This document shows, piece after piece, positions 19,375 through 30,297 of a stretch of DNA of 30,468 nt; position 1 is the first letter of the stretch; each line of letters starts with the position of its first letter. The translations under genes were made by a program, and so were the position numbers. The notes below the pieces were generated by a model that was not told the origin of the DNA, made no database searches, and saw only the letters and a list, made by a program, of their open reading frames with translations. The stretch is from the NCBI GenBank assembly GCA_001579985.1, contig LRSR01007965.1, forward strand, positions 1-30,468, read 5' to 3'. The stretch comes from Hypsibius dujardini (taxonomy: Eukaryota > Tardigrada > Eutardigrada > Parachela > Hypsibiidae).

Positions 19375-21530
19375 ATGAATCAATCAATCAAGCGTCAGTC
19401 GCTGAAGCAGCGTTCGTCGTCGCAGTTTTTCCCCTCTTCTTCCGCCCCGTCGCCCACCGCGTCCAACTCCAACTCGGACTCGGCGCTCGATTCGAGCTGC
19501 AGCAGTGGCAGTCTGCCGCCCGAGGAATCGGCCTCCTCCTCCTCGGGCTCACGCAAACGCAAGCACCTCGACAAGGAGAGCGATCAGTACAAGAAGCGGA
19601 GAGAACGGTAAGTCGCTCCCCCGGGGTCTACGTCACGGTTGAGCACCATCCGGCGGGGTCGCCGTGACTTGCATGGTGCCACTGGATAGGGGATTGAATT
19701 TGGAGGTTACGAATGCTCGCACACAGCGAAACGATTGAAAGGGAACCGCGTGGCAGGGGGAGGAAGATTCCGCGGAAGGTCTCGAGGACGTCTCAGACAT
19801 TTCGAATTTTTTCGAGCGATAGTTTTCGCGTGATTTCGTTTCGGCTCATCTTTTTGAATAGAGGATAGAATTGTGTAGTTAAACACGTGGAGAGGAGGTA
19901 AAACGACTGCAGAAGTTTGTGTTTAAACGGGGTGGAAGTCAGAGACGTCGTCCTCCACGGGGTCTCGCAATGTTTTCATGCTTTTCACCAGTAATTCTGC
20001 TTTGATTTCTTGCTCTTTCGCTTTTTCGGATAGGGAATAACAGTTTGGATTAGATTTATTGCTAATCTTGCGAATCTATTGCAGGAGAAGAAGTTTAATC
20101 GAACAGGGAAGCTTGTAGGGAAGTTATTGAAGACGTCCTCCGCTTTTTCGTCTTTTTCGCATATCACTCCTGTTTATCAACTGTTTTGATGTTTTTTAAC
20201 GAGCATATTGAATTTTTAATCCGTTTTTTGCGTTAGAGACTAATCATCTTTGTTTAACAAAAAAATCCTCAGAGGAAGACCTTCCGCGGCATCGTAACAA
20301 AATGCTCCACGAGTTGGACGATATTTTTGTCTTTTGCCGTAAATGTTTTATTTTCATCAGAAAGAGAGAAAGAACTCAATAATCAGGGCTTAAAAAACAG
20401 TACTGAATGAAAAATTAATTTGAACGTAAAAAGTTTTAAAGTGAAACCAGGGCGGCTTCCGGGCGATGTTTTTTTATTTTTTATTCGACCAACTATTTTT
20501 CTTCCATCGTCTTCTATCTATTTTTATTGTACGGAAAAAACTGACTTTTCCGAGGAATCCGTAAAGTGCGGTGTTGGAAGGTGTTTTGTTACGTTGTGTG
20601 GATGATGACGTCATCGTTTTTCCGCTGCCACCCTTCACTGTCTTTTTTTCCACTGCCTCGGCTGAATTTATCATTTTTTTGCCATTGTTCCATGCTGAGG
20701 CAGTGAGTCTGTAGAGTTATTTAAATTTGCTTTTCTTTTATGGAAGAGTTTTGGGGAAAAAATCGATAGTCACTGCAGAGCTGAAATCAGCATTCGCTCG
20801 TGCTTTCGTCGATTGATCTCTTGATTGATTGACCGTTTTTAATCTGTTTTTCTCCTTTGTTTGATGGATCAGTTGATTTGCGCGTTACGAGTTTCCGTGC
20901 ATTGACTTCCGTTGATTGGTTAGTTGATTCAACGTGATTTCCGCATTTGCTCAGTCGGTCGATTGATTGATTGACAGATCGGGCGATGGACCGAAAAATT
21001 CAATTTCTTTCATTGCCTCGAATTTGATCGTTGAACTTATTCCGTATTTGTTGTCTCGTTGCAGGAACAACCAGGCCGTTCGGAAGAGGTAAGAAGTTTG
21101 TTATCTATTTTAGCTGATGCATATTTTCATCATTTTAGTGGTAATTTCTTAATATTATTTAATTTAATGGGAATTTATAAGTATTAATTAAACTTAATTT
21201 AATGTTAGTTATGATGAATATCTATATTTCGAACCACTGTGTTTTCCCTCGTGTCATCTAGTAAGTTTTCTCTCTTCCCCACACGTTTACAGCCGGGCAA
21301 AGAGCAAGCAGAAGCGCATGCAGACAGACTATCAGTTGCGTCAGCTGATGGATAAAAACCGCGAGCTCCAACTGCAGGTGGACACACTGCAGAAGGAGCT
21401 CCGCTTCATTCGCGAGTGGGCCGGCGGCAGCAATCCCGCCCCCGCCGCCGCCGCCGCCGGTAGCCCGGTCAAGCAAGAGGAGCCGCATCTCGACGACGCG
21501 TGGATGACGATGCCTTTGGCTACCAAATAA
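19375..21530 (+). CDS. CEBPG: C/EBP-family bZIP transcription factor (C/EBP-gamma-like)
   Basis: Three coding exons: 19375-19607, 21065-21088 (24 nt) and 21293-21530, giving 164 aa. Residues 1-60 are serine-rich low complexity. Residues 60-94 form the basic region, with RRERNN then AVRKSR then KSKQK, the C/EBP signature. Residues about 97-126 form the leucine zipper (LRQLMDKNRELQLQVDTLQK). The tail has a short poly-alanine encoded by a CCG repeat, and VKQE (145-148), a match to the SUMO-attachment consensus. Short length, absence of obvious N-terminal activation boxes and the KSKQK motif make it C/EBP-gamma-like; gamma proteins lack activation domains and act mainly as dimer partners, binding CCAAT/enhancer DNA in the nucleus. 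The start is the first ATG in frame. Intron phases are 2 and 2. Orthology to gamma rather than another invertebrate C/EBP is less certain than the family. Confidence 0.9.
21065..21088 (+). other. CEBPG: 24-nt in-frame microexon encoding the C/EBP DNA-recognition core
   Basis: The sequence is GAACAACCAGGCCGTTCGGA followed by AGAG. It sits between a strong acceptor (TTGTCTCGTTGCAG) and a strong donor (AG/GTAAGA). Joined to CG of the previous exon and C of the next, it encodes residues 78-86, R-NNQAVRK-S. Flanking introns are 1,457 and 204 nt. Only with this exon does the family motif RERNNxAVxKSR read through. Confidence 0.92.
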
Positions 21531-23092
21531 GTGCCCATCCCCCGGGATCCGTTCGTCTTCACAAAAAATCCAAGCAAAAAAAGTATTCTCGCCACCCCGT
21601 CTCGACTGTGAATATGTATCCTCAATTTGTCCCCCTCATTTATCAAACGGAATTCCACCAGCGCAGGTGGAAGACAGGACTCATTTTCCCGACGTCTCTG
21701 ACATTTTTCACACTTTCCATCGGCTGCACCCCACCGGGACCTGTCGCGGACCTCCCCACTCTCTCCGCATCTCATCCCGGGGTTGTTTCGCGTCTTTCCT
21801 TACCTAAATACCACTCCGACGCACCGAAACGGGAAGACGCCTTTTGCGACGTCCTCAAACATTTACCATCTTGGCACACCTGACCGGGGCATGTTATCGC
21901 GGTCCGCGATTGGCCTCGCTATCGCGATGACATTTCCATCGCTCGAGTGTGCTGGCATGGGATGGAAAGTGCGCATTCTGTCGTGTATGTGGACCCTGGG
22001 ATGCGTCTGGTGGACTTTGGTCATCTCCTCCCCCCTCCCCCCTGCCCCGTGTTACGTATTGTATATTGTCTGTGCTGTGTTCCTCGAGGAGAGAGTGCGT
22101 TTCGGGCATCCCTAGCGCCGGCGCATCCTTTGCATTTGTAAAGTCCTGTGAATCGTCGTCGTCGCCATCACTTCTTGCACATGCACATTTCACGTTTCCG
22201 GAATTCTTAACCCCGCCCTCGCCCCCTCGCGCCCCGCCGACGAGAGAAAAAAAGTGGACAGACATTGCGGTCGAAACACTACTACGTTCCTTTCCTGTGA
22301 TCATCAACTTTTTGCTGACGTGCGCCTGACGGATGGATGACCACTTTCCGGCAGTGCGGATGACGGAGCGAAAGAAAAAGATCTTAAAAAGAGTTTACCA
22401 CCATCGCGAAAACAAAATAACGTATTTCCCTCTCCCTTCGTGTCTGGATCATCACCTGCCGCGGAGGGAGAGGCAAAAGAGTCCCCTTTTTTTTATTGTA
22501 TTTTTTCCCCCATTTATTTGTGTGTATGCGTGTGTACAGTCTCGAGTTTATATTGCACATTTTGTCCCCCCGTACCAGTCAGAGAGAGAGAGATGAGTTT
22601 TGAGTTTTGGGGTGTCCTCGTCGTCGTCGGATGGATTCTTCCTCGCACAGCGCCGCCCGTTTTTTTTCTCGTAGATGTTTTTTTTTCTTCACACACTCTG
22701 TGGTCTTGGTATCTCTTTCTCGCCTCGCCTCACCTGCCTCTGTTTTTTCATCCAACCGAAGCTGTGTGCCGGGGAGGAGAGCAGCACTAGGAAGGAAAGG
22801 AGGCGAACGGTTCTTTGCCTTGGCGATTTTCTGCTGCGGAGAACTCGCCGGGAAACATTGTCGGCGCCTTTTTTCCGTCGCCTACTGCTGTTCTCTCGCT
22901 CTCTCGCCGCTTTGGGCGGACTTTTTGTTTTTTTTTCGTTTTGAAAAACTGTTTCGGAAGCCAAAAATTTTCTGTTGTACAAAAAAAACATAAATTGGAC
23001 GTCGGTATGACTGCGTCTTGTGTTGTGGTGCGGGATGTTTTAGAGACGGAAAAAAATACGATTGTCGATAAATAAGTTTTTTAATCAATAAA
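21531..23092 (+). other. Probable 3' UTR of the C/EBP gene
   Basis: I see no supported gene on either strand here, and the first canonical AATAAA I find after the stop is at 23087-23092. The sequence is pyrimidine- and T-run-rich toward the end. Overlapping open frames on both strands lack motifs. A UTR of about 1.5 kb is inferred. Confidence 0.5.
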
Positions 23093-23231
23093 AAATGTCA
23101 AGGATATTAGTTCAGTTTGTTTTAGTAACTCAACTGTCTTATCTAATTTTCATTGAAATTGGCTTAAACGTTTTTCCTGCTTCTAATTTTGTAAGAAGTT
23201 TAATGAATGACGATAAACTCAAAAAAGTCGT

Positions 23232-23237
23232 TTTATT
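23232..23237 (-). terminator. Polyadenylation signal for MRPL38
   Basis: TTTATT on the plus strand (AATAAA on minus), about 205 bases beyond the MRPL38 stop. It leaves roughly 140 bases between this and the C/EBP signal of the convergent neighbour. Confidence 0.45.
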
Positions 23238-23441
23238 TGCGATAGCGGAAATTTAGAAAAATCATTTTCATTTAAGATTGCAGACATTATTTTCGCTTGT
23301 TTCCGGTTGTTCTTTTTGTGGAAAAAAAGGACAAATTTTGTTATTAAAGCACAACAAACCTTTTGTGTACAAAGTAGCCGGCCGACTAAAGCGAGAACTA
23401 CTGTGGCTAGGAAAGGATTATCTTAAAGTACAGTTGGTGAT

Positions 23442-26400
23442 TTAGTTGGGCCAAGACGCCAAGGGGTCGTAGATGAGTTTATATCGGGAATGACCCAATT
23501 GCTCCTTCCGAATTTCAATCTGCTTCCACGAAGGCATATCCTTGATGTGCTTGCCCTCGTAAGTCCTGTCCAGCAGCGGCCACTTTCGCCGGGGGGGATC
23601 CGCCGTGAAAGGCGACATGGTCTTGAAGCGCTTCTTCATCATCTCCTCGGCAATGTCCTTCTTGTCACGGTACCGATCCAGATAGCTGAAAAATAAAGTA
23701 CAAAACAGTCACTATCCACAAAGACGAACATACAGAGAGACTAGACAAAAAGAACGGCTGACAGACAGATAGTCAAACAGACAGACAGACAGACAGACAT
23801 TCAAACAGACAGACACACAAATACATAGACCATGCAAGCAGGCACATAAACAGAAAAGTCGAGCGAAACGCTAACAAGACCAATGTACAAAGAAACATGC
23901 AGGCAGGAAGGAGAAAAAGGAATTGGCGTTGCTTAGACGGACCGACCGTTAAACAGAGAAAAAAACGATAAATAGTGCGGCAAACAGACAGACAGGCAGC
24001 CATATGGCCCACAAGCCAGACAACGCAATGAGCAGTCAGACAAATAACATAGCTGGCCCCACATAAGATACTGTGGCGGTGGGTTAACAGCCAGGCAGAC
24101 CGATGCCACTAACGGTACATAAAATCGTTCAAAGACAGACCAACATGAGCCCTGATCAACTTACAGGTTAAAAGGTTGGGTCTGTGGATACTTCCTCTGG
24201 GGAGTATGGTAAATCGGCTTATGTTCATAAGAAAACGCGGGTTCAGATTGATCTGCAATGGAAAATTACAATATAAACGTTAGCTGTTACAATCAAATTC
24301 CGACTCCTGCAGAGTTAGAGAGAACGTTAATGGCGTGTATCCCACAAAAAAGCTCCGGCTGTCATATGCTAGCCTGCTGAATTCCCATTGCATATGAATA
24401 GTCGCCTTCTTGTCAGGCTACCTATTCGTACGTACATTTGGTTGTCTGTCGGTCAATCTGCCCGATGTCTTTGTCCCGTTTATCTGCATGTCTGTGCGTT
24501 CGAACGCTCGTCTCATCTATCTATCTGTCTGTCTGCCGGTCTGTCTTCCTGTCTGTCTGTCAGTCTGTCTGGTCTGCCGGTCTGTCTTCCTCTCTATCTT
24601 GTCTGTCAGTCGTTATATAATTTGTCCGTATACCGGTCCGTCAGCCAGTCAATTACCTAACGTCTTATGGAAGCATTTGGTCACGCTGTCATCCCACTCG
24701 GCCAGGAAGAAAGCCATACTGGCCGGTGTGAGCTCATCCTGGAAGCCACGATAAAATTCCGGCGTGCGGAAAGTGCGAGACCGAAGACTGCAACGACAAC
24801 ACCAGGCCGATTCTGAGAACTCTGTTTGGCAAAAACTAGCCGCCGCAAACTGCGAATAAAGTTCTACCTTTTGCTGTTAGGCTTGAAGTCAGAAAAGTCC
24901 ATCCTCTTGCTCTGATGATAAAGGACAAAGCAGTAGCGATGGAAGCCGGTCCCACGGAGGGGGATCGGTTGTAGATAGTCCACAATGGTTTCGCCTTTAC
25001 TCACATCCCCACCGGGTATATTTCCGCTTTTGAGAACAAAAACAAAGTCAGTTACACAATTGGGGGGGGGGGGCATGAAAGACAACGCGAGGAACAAAAT
25101 CCAAAACTCAATGCTCACATAAACCAATGCACGTATTCGGCATCCGTATCTTGTAGATGGCCGTCGAGATTGGTCATCAGGAGCGTCCAGAGTGAGTCGT
25201 CTGCCGATGGAAAGGTGATCGTGGGTGCTGTTAAAGCCTGAAACAAAAACAATGTGGATCAATAACTAAGCTGAATCGCCTGCCTGTATGTCTGTCTCAA
25301 TGTTTGTCTGTGCCTGTGTGTCTGTCTGCTGCCTGTCTGTGTGTCTGTCTGCTGCCTGTCTGTCTGTCTGTCTACTGCCTGTCTACCTGTCTGTCTGTGT
25401 GTCTGTCTGCCTGCCTGCCGGCCGGCCTTCTCGTCTATATGCCTGACTGTCCGTCTGAAAATCCATCAGCGTGTGCGCCTGTGTCTGTCTGTCAGTCAGT
25501 CCGCCTGTCTACAAGGATCAACGCAATGTCTATGTCGGTCTGTCTGGCTCTCTGCCGTATTCACTCACATCTGACGGACTGATGAGGTTACCCCGATACA
25601 CTGGCGTCTCATAATCCGCTGTCGATGGAAAACTGACTCGCAAAGGGAACTGTGGTACAAAATACGCCGCTCCGTATAGGTCCCGGAAGATGCCGTAGTG
25701 CATGGCGGCCCCGCTTATCTGGCTGAGTTCTCCCTGTGACTCCCACTGTTTCCGCACATCATTCAGCGGAATATTTACTGTATGATGGTACAACAGAGCT
25801 CTCAAATCAGGAGGAAATTTCGATGAGCAAGGTAAGTCACTAACATTTGTGGTGGCGGGCAGCCTTTTCCAATGCGGGATCCTTCCGGACGTCTTTCAGA
25901 ATGGCTGCCTGCTCTTTCTCTGCCTGTCGCAGTTCCCGGCGTAATTTGCCACTGCTGAAGCCGATGTTGATGAAGCGATCCACTTCCGGGTCCTGGTGCG
26001 TTTGCTCTGCAGACACAGGGGACAAACGGGGGATAAAATGTAGCAATCAATCAACCAACCAATCATCCACATTATGTGGCTAACTTCACAATCAGTTGTT
26101 GGAAATTGTTAATAGACTTGGGTATCTGAAACAGTGAGTAAACATCGGTACATTGTAAATAAAAAAGACGCCATTTTCATTAGGCATAAAATTAGAAGGA
26201 ATAATGTAAATCGTTAACAAGCTCCAGTTAGTGAAATACTCTTTTCGAAGTGCTATCAATCAATCAGCCAATCAATCAATCAACTAACCGAACATTATGT
26301 ACGACACAAGCAATACGTTAAAATATTAAATAAAAACCTGTTTTAGTGTCGAAGCTCAAACAGAAAAACTAATCGGCTATAAAAAATATTAACTATAAAT

Positions 26401-26712
26401 AAGAATGAAAAAATGAATTAGCAGATCCAACAATTCCGAGAAAATTTGGCAAACACATTTTTCTTCAACGAAACGATATATCAAATCAGCCAATCAATTA
26501 ATAACAGACTACAGAAAATGCCCGAAAACTTCCACAGCCAGCTCACCTCCGACGCGCTGTTCAAAACTGGGCAAAATCTCCGGCTCCCGCCAGCCGATTA
26601 AATCCCATCCGTAGCGTATCCTCCCGAGACCGACATGCTTGGCACGATGGATCACCGGCGGCTGCCAGGACAGCCGACTTTTCAACAGTAGGCTCCGGAA
26701 AGTGACCGCCAT
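23442..26712 (-). CDS. MRPL38: Mitochondrial large ribosomal subunit protein mL38 (MRPL38)
   Basis: Structural protein of the mitochondrial 39S/54S subunit containing a PEBP-like fold. Minus-strand exons: 26712-26547, 26006-25845, 25798-25569, 25237-25119, 25026-24868, 24787-24657, 24252-24165, 23685-23442; all junctions keep frame and give 432 aa. The N-terminus (MAVTFRSLLLKSRLSW) is basic and lacks acidic residues, like a mitochondrial presequence. The mid region has NIPLNDVRKQWE and GIFRDLYGAAYFVPQ. The PEBP-like part shows DAEYVHWF, GNIPGG and RGTGFHRYCFVLY (about residues 218-262), then RTFRTPEFY, WDDSVT and YLDRYRD, all as in animal mL38. The protein continues about 75 residues past YLDRYRD, longer than I recall for the human protein. 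It is convergent with C/EBP and divergent from IWS1. Introns contain microsatellites and a G13 run. Confidence 0.95.
23760..24003. repeat. (CAGA)n microsatellite in MRPL38 intron
   Basis: A pure CAGA core at about 23779-23800 followed by scattered CAGA/CAGG units to 24,000, inside the last MRPL38 intron (23686-24164). Confidence 0.85.
24430..24606. repeat. (TCTG)n microsatellite in MRPL38 intron
   Basis: Imperfect TCTG array on the plus strand, inside the intron 24253-24656. Confidence 0.85.
25278..25550. repeat. (TCTG)n microsatellite in MRPL38 intron
   Basis: Long imperfect TCTG/CCTG array filling most of the intron 25238-25568. The adjacent intron (25027-25118) holds a G run near 25,062-25,074. 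Confidence 0.9.
26007..26546 (-). other. First MRPL38 intron (540 nt)
   Basis: Donor GTGAGC (minus) at the 26546 side, acceptor CTGCAG at the 26007 side. AT-rich with two short ATCA/ATCAACC clusters (about 26,045-26,070 and 26,257-26,287). No other feature. Confidence 0.8.
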
Positions 26713-27492
26713 TCCCCTGAGGTCGCCAGCTCGCAATCTCCAATACAACAATTTGGGCGCGTGCAAATTTCTCCCACGGAAAGTTTAGTCAATCACTGAT
26801 GCCGATAAAAAAGCTTCGGGGAATCCGAAGTCGGTAACGGAATCTCTGGGCGAGGATGAACTTCCAGGATCACCCAGGGGTCCGCTAGGGCGCAAAGGAG
26901 TGGCTGCAATAGCGGTCGACCAATGCCGTGCGAGCATTTCAATGGGGGTGTGAAAGGGCGGGGCTTAAGAGTTTTGTTTTGCCCCCCTGGCCTAGTTCGA
27001 GGTCGTGATTTCCACCTTCTCCATCTTTTTTCACCTCCTCAGCTGACTTTTTCGACTCGGGAGACTGAAATATTATTTTTCTGTTGGTAGATTGATCGAC
27101 CGAATCGATAACGTGAGTGAGAAGCATATGGGAAGAATTTTATTTTTGTTCTTCCCCAACGACGCATTTAACCGTATGCTCGCGATCTGAAAGGACAACT
27201 AAGCCCCGCCTCCCTCGGTATGGTCCTGCACTCGATTGAACGTTCAATCTGATTCACTCTTCTTTGATTTGCTAATTTCGTACAGCTTACTTGTTGTGCT
27301 CGGTTGATTGATTGTACAGTCGTGCTTTTCCGCATATTTGTCCCTACAGTGGTAATTTGGTGAACGGCACTGAATAGGCACGGCCCGGGTTGGTTAAAAT
27401 TTACGGGAACGGCAGAAATTGTCCCTTCGAGATTGCGAGCATACGGTATATCTTTTTGCAGATTTCTTCCTTTTATCCCAGTTGCGAGCGCC
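26713..27492. promoter_or_regulatory. Divergent promoter region between MRPL38 and IWS1
   Basis: The two start codons face away from each other 780 bases apart. The part proximal to MRPL38 has a CCAAT near 26,920 and a GC box (AAGGGCGGGGCTT) near 26,960. The IWS1 side is occupied by a MITE (27171-27447). A good acceptor (TATCTTTTTGCAG, ending about 27461) sits between the MITE and the IWS1 ATG, so a spliced 5' leader is possible. Transcription starts are not defined. Confidence 0.5.
27171..27447. mobile_element. MITE family A, copy 2, in the IWS1 upstream region
   Basis: A 277-bp copy of the element at 17814-18088. Its terminal inverted repeats are cleaner: ACCGTATGCTCGCGATCT against the inverted ACCGTATGCTCGCAATCT. 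It ends 45 bases before the IWS1 start codon. The flanks are TTA at the left and ATA at the right, an imperfect 3-bp duplication. Confidence 0.85.
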
Positions 27493-30297
27493 ATGGAGTT
27501 CAGTGGGTTCGAGGACGGAAATTTGGACGGATTCGGCTCCTCCAGCGGTGATGTATTCGGAGAAGAAACTCCGGGCGGCAGTCAGTTGAACAAGTGAGGA
27601 ATTATTTTGCCACAATGAAATCTTTCATCTTTCGCTCTTGTTTGATGGATCCTGGTTGCTTTGTAGTCCTCTAGGTTTGAGCGATAAGGACATGGAGTTG
27701 CAGTATGAATCGTTGCCGGCGGGCGGTGTCGCGAGGGACTCCAACGCCGCCGACCAGGATGCGGAGGAGGACGAAGAAGAATCAAACGATAAAGTGTAAG
27801 CTGCTATTGATTGATTGATGATTGGTTCATGATCGATTGGTTGATTGATCGATTAGTCGATCGATTGATTGATTGGTTTATGATCGATTGGTTGATTGAT
27901 GAATGGATCGGTTGATTGATTGGTTGATTGATTGATCGATTGGTGGATTGATTGGTGGATTGATTGATGAATTGGTTGATTGATTGATTGAGTGGTGGGC
28001 TCTTTTTTCATAGTTAAAGTTAAGTTTTTGCCTGCAGTTGATTCTTCGATGGCTGGGGCATAGAAAAATTTCTGTCAGTTTTAGAAGCCGCGACAAAGAG
28101 CATGAATCAGAGAGGGAAGAACCCAAGTCTGACACTGTCGAGGGAATACAGGAGGAGACTGTTGAAACGGAGGCTGACGACGACGACGCGACCGAACCTT
28201 CCCAGGAAGCTGGTAAGAAGGCGACCGATCAAACGTTTCCCTACGAAATCACCGTAGCAGTTGATTATCGATCGCCCGTTGTAGGCTCTGGGCAGATGAT
28301 TGAGATTGATCGCGTTCTTCACTTTACTGTCTGTTGGTTGATTGATGAATTGATTTGGCTGGTTGATTTTTTTGCTTTTTTTTATTGGTATTTTGTTTAA
28401 TAAAGAAATTATTTTTTAATAATTATTTTTTACTGTATTATTAGTTTAGAGACATTTGCTTTTCTCGTTGAAGATGTCTAGCAATTCACTTTCACTTTTT
28501 AGGGTAATGATATATTGGTTGATTGAGTATTTCGTTTGTTATTCCGTCGTTCGTACTGTAACTTCGGTGTTGTTAACCACAGAAGCTGAAGATGCTGCTG
28601 CTGCTCCAGCCGCGGTGTCTGTCGAAGAGCTCTTCGGCAGCGACGTAGAGGATGAGGATGATGAGGCAGCTGAGGAACAACCGGCCGACGCGGCGGAAGA
28701 TGGTGCTGGGAATGGTGAAGACTACCACCAACCTGGCGCCGCTGGTGGCGGAACCAATGCTGACGCAGATAGCGACGGCGGTAGCATCAAATCAGACTAC
28801 GAACGACCAAATAATGAGTACGTCAGTCTGGAAGATAGTAAGATAGACGGCCAGACAGAGGCAGGCAGACAGACAGACAGATAGACAGACAGACAGACAG
28901 ACATGCAGGCAGACAGACATACAGAAATACAGACAGACGCAGACATGCAGTGCAAAAGCTGATGGTTACGATGATGTTCTCTTTTGCAGTCAGATGTCTG
29001 ACTTTGATCTGATGATGGAGCAGAAAAGGGCCGAACGTCGGCGCTCCTTCAAACGAAAGGGGAGGAAAGGCGACGAGGATTTGGGCATCAGCGATTACGA
29101 TCAACGCATCCAGGAAATCATATTGGAGATGAAGAAAGCGGCGGAGGACGATCGGAAGGCCAACCAACGGAATGAGTGTGCTTTCAGCAAGCTGAAGATG
29201 CTGCCAGAAGTGGTGCGCGCGCTGCAGAAGCTCGACCTCCACGCTGCCTTCCTCGACGGCGGCATCCTTAGTGCCCTTGCTGTAAGCCATTTTGTTTAAC
29301 ACTAAGAATCTGTTTTATTCGATCTAATTTCGCTTCAGTACCTTGTCTTACCGGTCAAGTAGTTTAATCTAATAAAACAAATGTGTAATCACTTTAGATT
29401 AAAAATAATTACAGTCAAGACTGACTTAGTACAGTGTGGTTCCACTTTTCTATCAACAGGATTGGCTGGCTCCACTACCGGATGGGAATCTCACTCATTT
29501 GAAGATTCGCGAGTCCATTCTTAAGCTCCTGGGGGATATGTCTGGCATTGAGCCGACCCAGCTGAAGAACAGTGGCATCGGGAAGGCTGTGATGCTGCTG
29601 TACAAGCATCCGAAGGAGCTGCGAGAGAACCGCGCGAAAGCTGGCAAACTTATCCGTACGTGTCACCTTCCAAGGCCGACAGACATGCAGGCAGACAAAC
29701 ATATCAACCAGCAATCTCACAGACAACCCGGCAGACAAGGAGGTAGTCATACGTATAATCAAACATACAGGCAGTCGGGCGCGAGACAGCTAAGTAGACA
29801 GCTTGACAGACAATCAGACATCCATATAGGCAGGTAGGCAGACAGACAGATAAACATTCAGACAGACAGTCAGGCGGACAGCAGGTAGGTATCAGGCAGA
29901 TAGACAGATAAAAGTCAGACAGACAGACAGACAGACTTCTATCTGATTGTCGGGACTATTTTCTTCCACAGAGGAATGGTCGCGACCGATTTTTGGCACG
30001 AGCACCAACTATACCTCCATGACACGGGAGGAACGGGAGCAGCGCGACTTGGAGCTCTTGAAGAAACGACGTGAGAGTCTCGACGGATCATCCAGTTCCA
30101 CACCCGCGAAGAAGAAGCGAAAATCTGAATCGGGTGGCGGTGGCGGTGAGGGCGAGGATGAAGAGGAGGATCCCAACCGGGAGATTCCGCGTGCTCGTGT
30201 GCCCAGGCCGTCCCTGAAGGATTATGTCCACCGGCCGAAATCGCAGATGCTCCAAGATGAGGAGGAGGAGCCGGCAGCCGGCAGCAGAGCTCGACGT
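27493..30297 (+). CDS. IWS1: IWS1/Spn1 transcription elongation factor, C-terminus beyond window
   Basis: Nuclear partner of SPT6 on elongating RNA polymerase II, linking transcription to mRNA processing and chromatin. Exons seen: 27493-27593, 27667-27795, 28085-28212, 28583-28817, 28990-29281, 29460-29655, 29972-30297; all are in frame and total 469 aa, and a donor GTAAGT at 30298 sends the gene off the right edge. Residues 1-197 are acidic low complexity (EEDEEE, EADDDDAT, DVEDEDDEAAEE), as in family N-termini. From about residue 215 the TFIIS N-terminal (TND) domain shows SDYDQRIQEIILEMKKAA, SGIGKAVMLLYKHPKE and AGKLIQEWSRPIFG, then the diagnostic MTREEREQRDLE and RARVPRPSLKDYVHRPK. Missing: the short basic C-terminal end. 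N-terminal exon boundaries rest on splice signals and phase only, so they are less certain than the TND. Confidence 0.93.
27806..27992. repeat. (TTGATTGA)n array in IWS1 intron
   Basis: Imperfect TGATTGATTGGT/TGATCGAT repeats filling much of the intron 27796-28084. The same word recurs more sparsely in a C/EBP intron (20,810-20,980) and in the element at 220-420. Confidence 0.85.
28857..28950. repeat. (CAGA)n microsatellite in IWS1 intron
   Basis: CAGA array between the donor at 28818 and the acceptor at 28989, filling most of that 172-nt intron. Confidence 0.9.
29679..29937. repeat. (CAGA)n-rich repeat in IWS1 intron
   Basis: Scattered then tighter CAGA/CAGG units across the intron 29656-29971, ending 30 bases before the acceptor. 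Confidence 0.85.

Noticed and set aside
21341-21775. 144-codon minus-strand ORF opposite C/EBP exon 3
   Set aside because: Shadow of the bZIP coding exon and its GC-rich 3' UTR.
22333-23088. Several overlapping ORFs in the C/EBP 3' region
   Set aside because: They overlap each other on both strands, are rich in homopolymer-derived residues (Phe, Arg, Ser), and have no motif.
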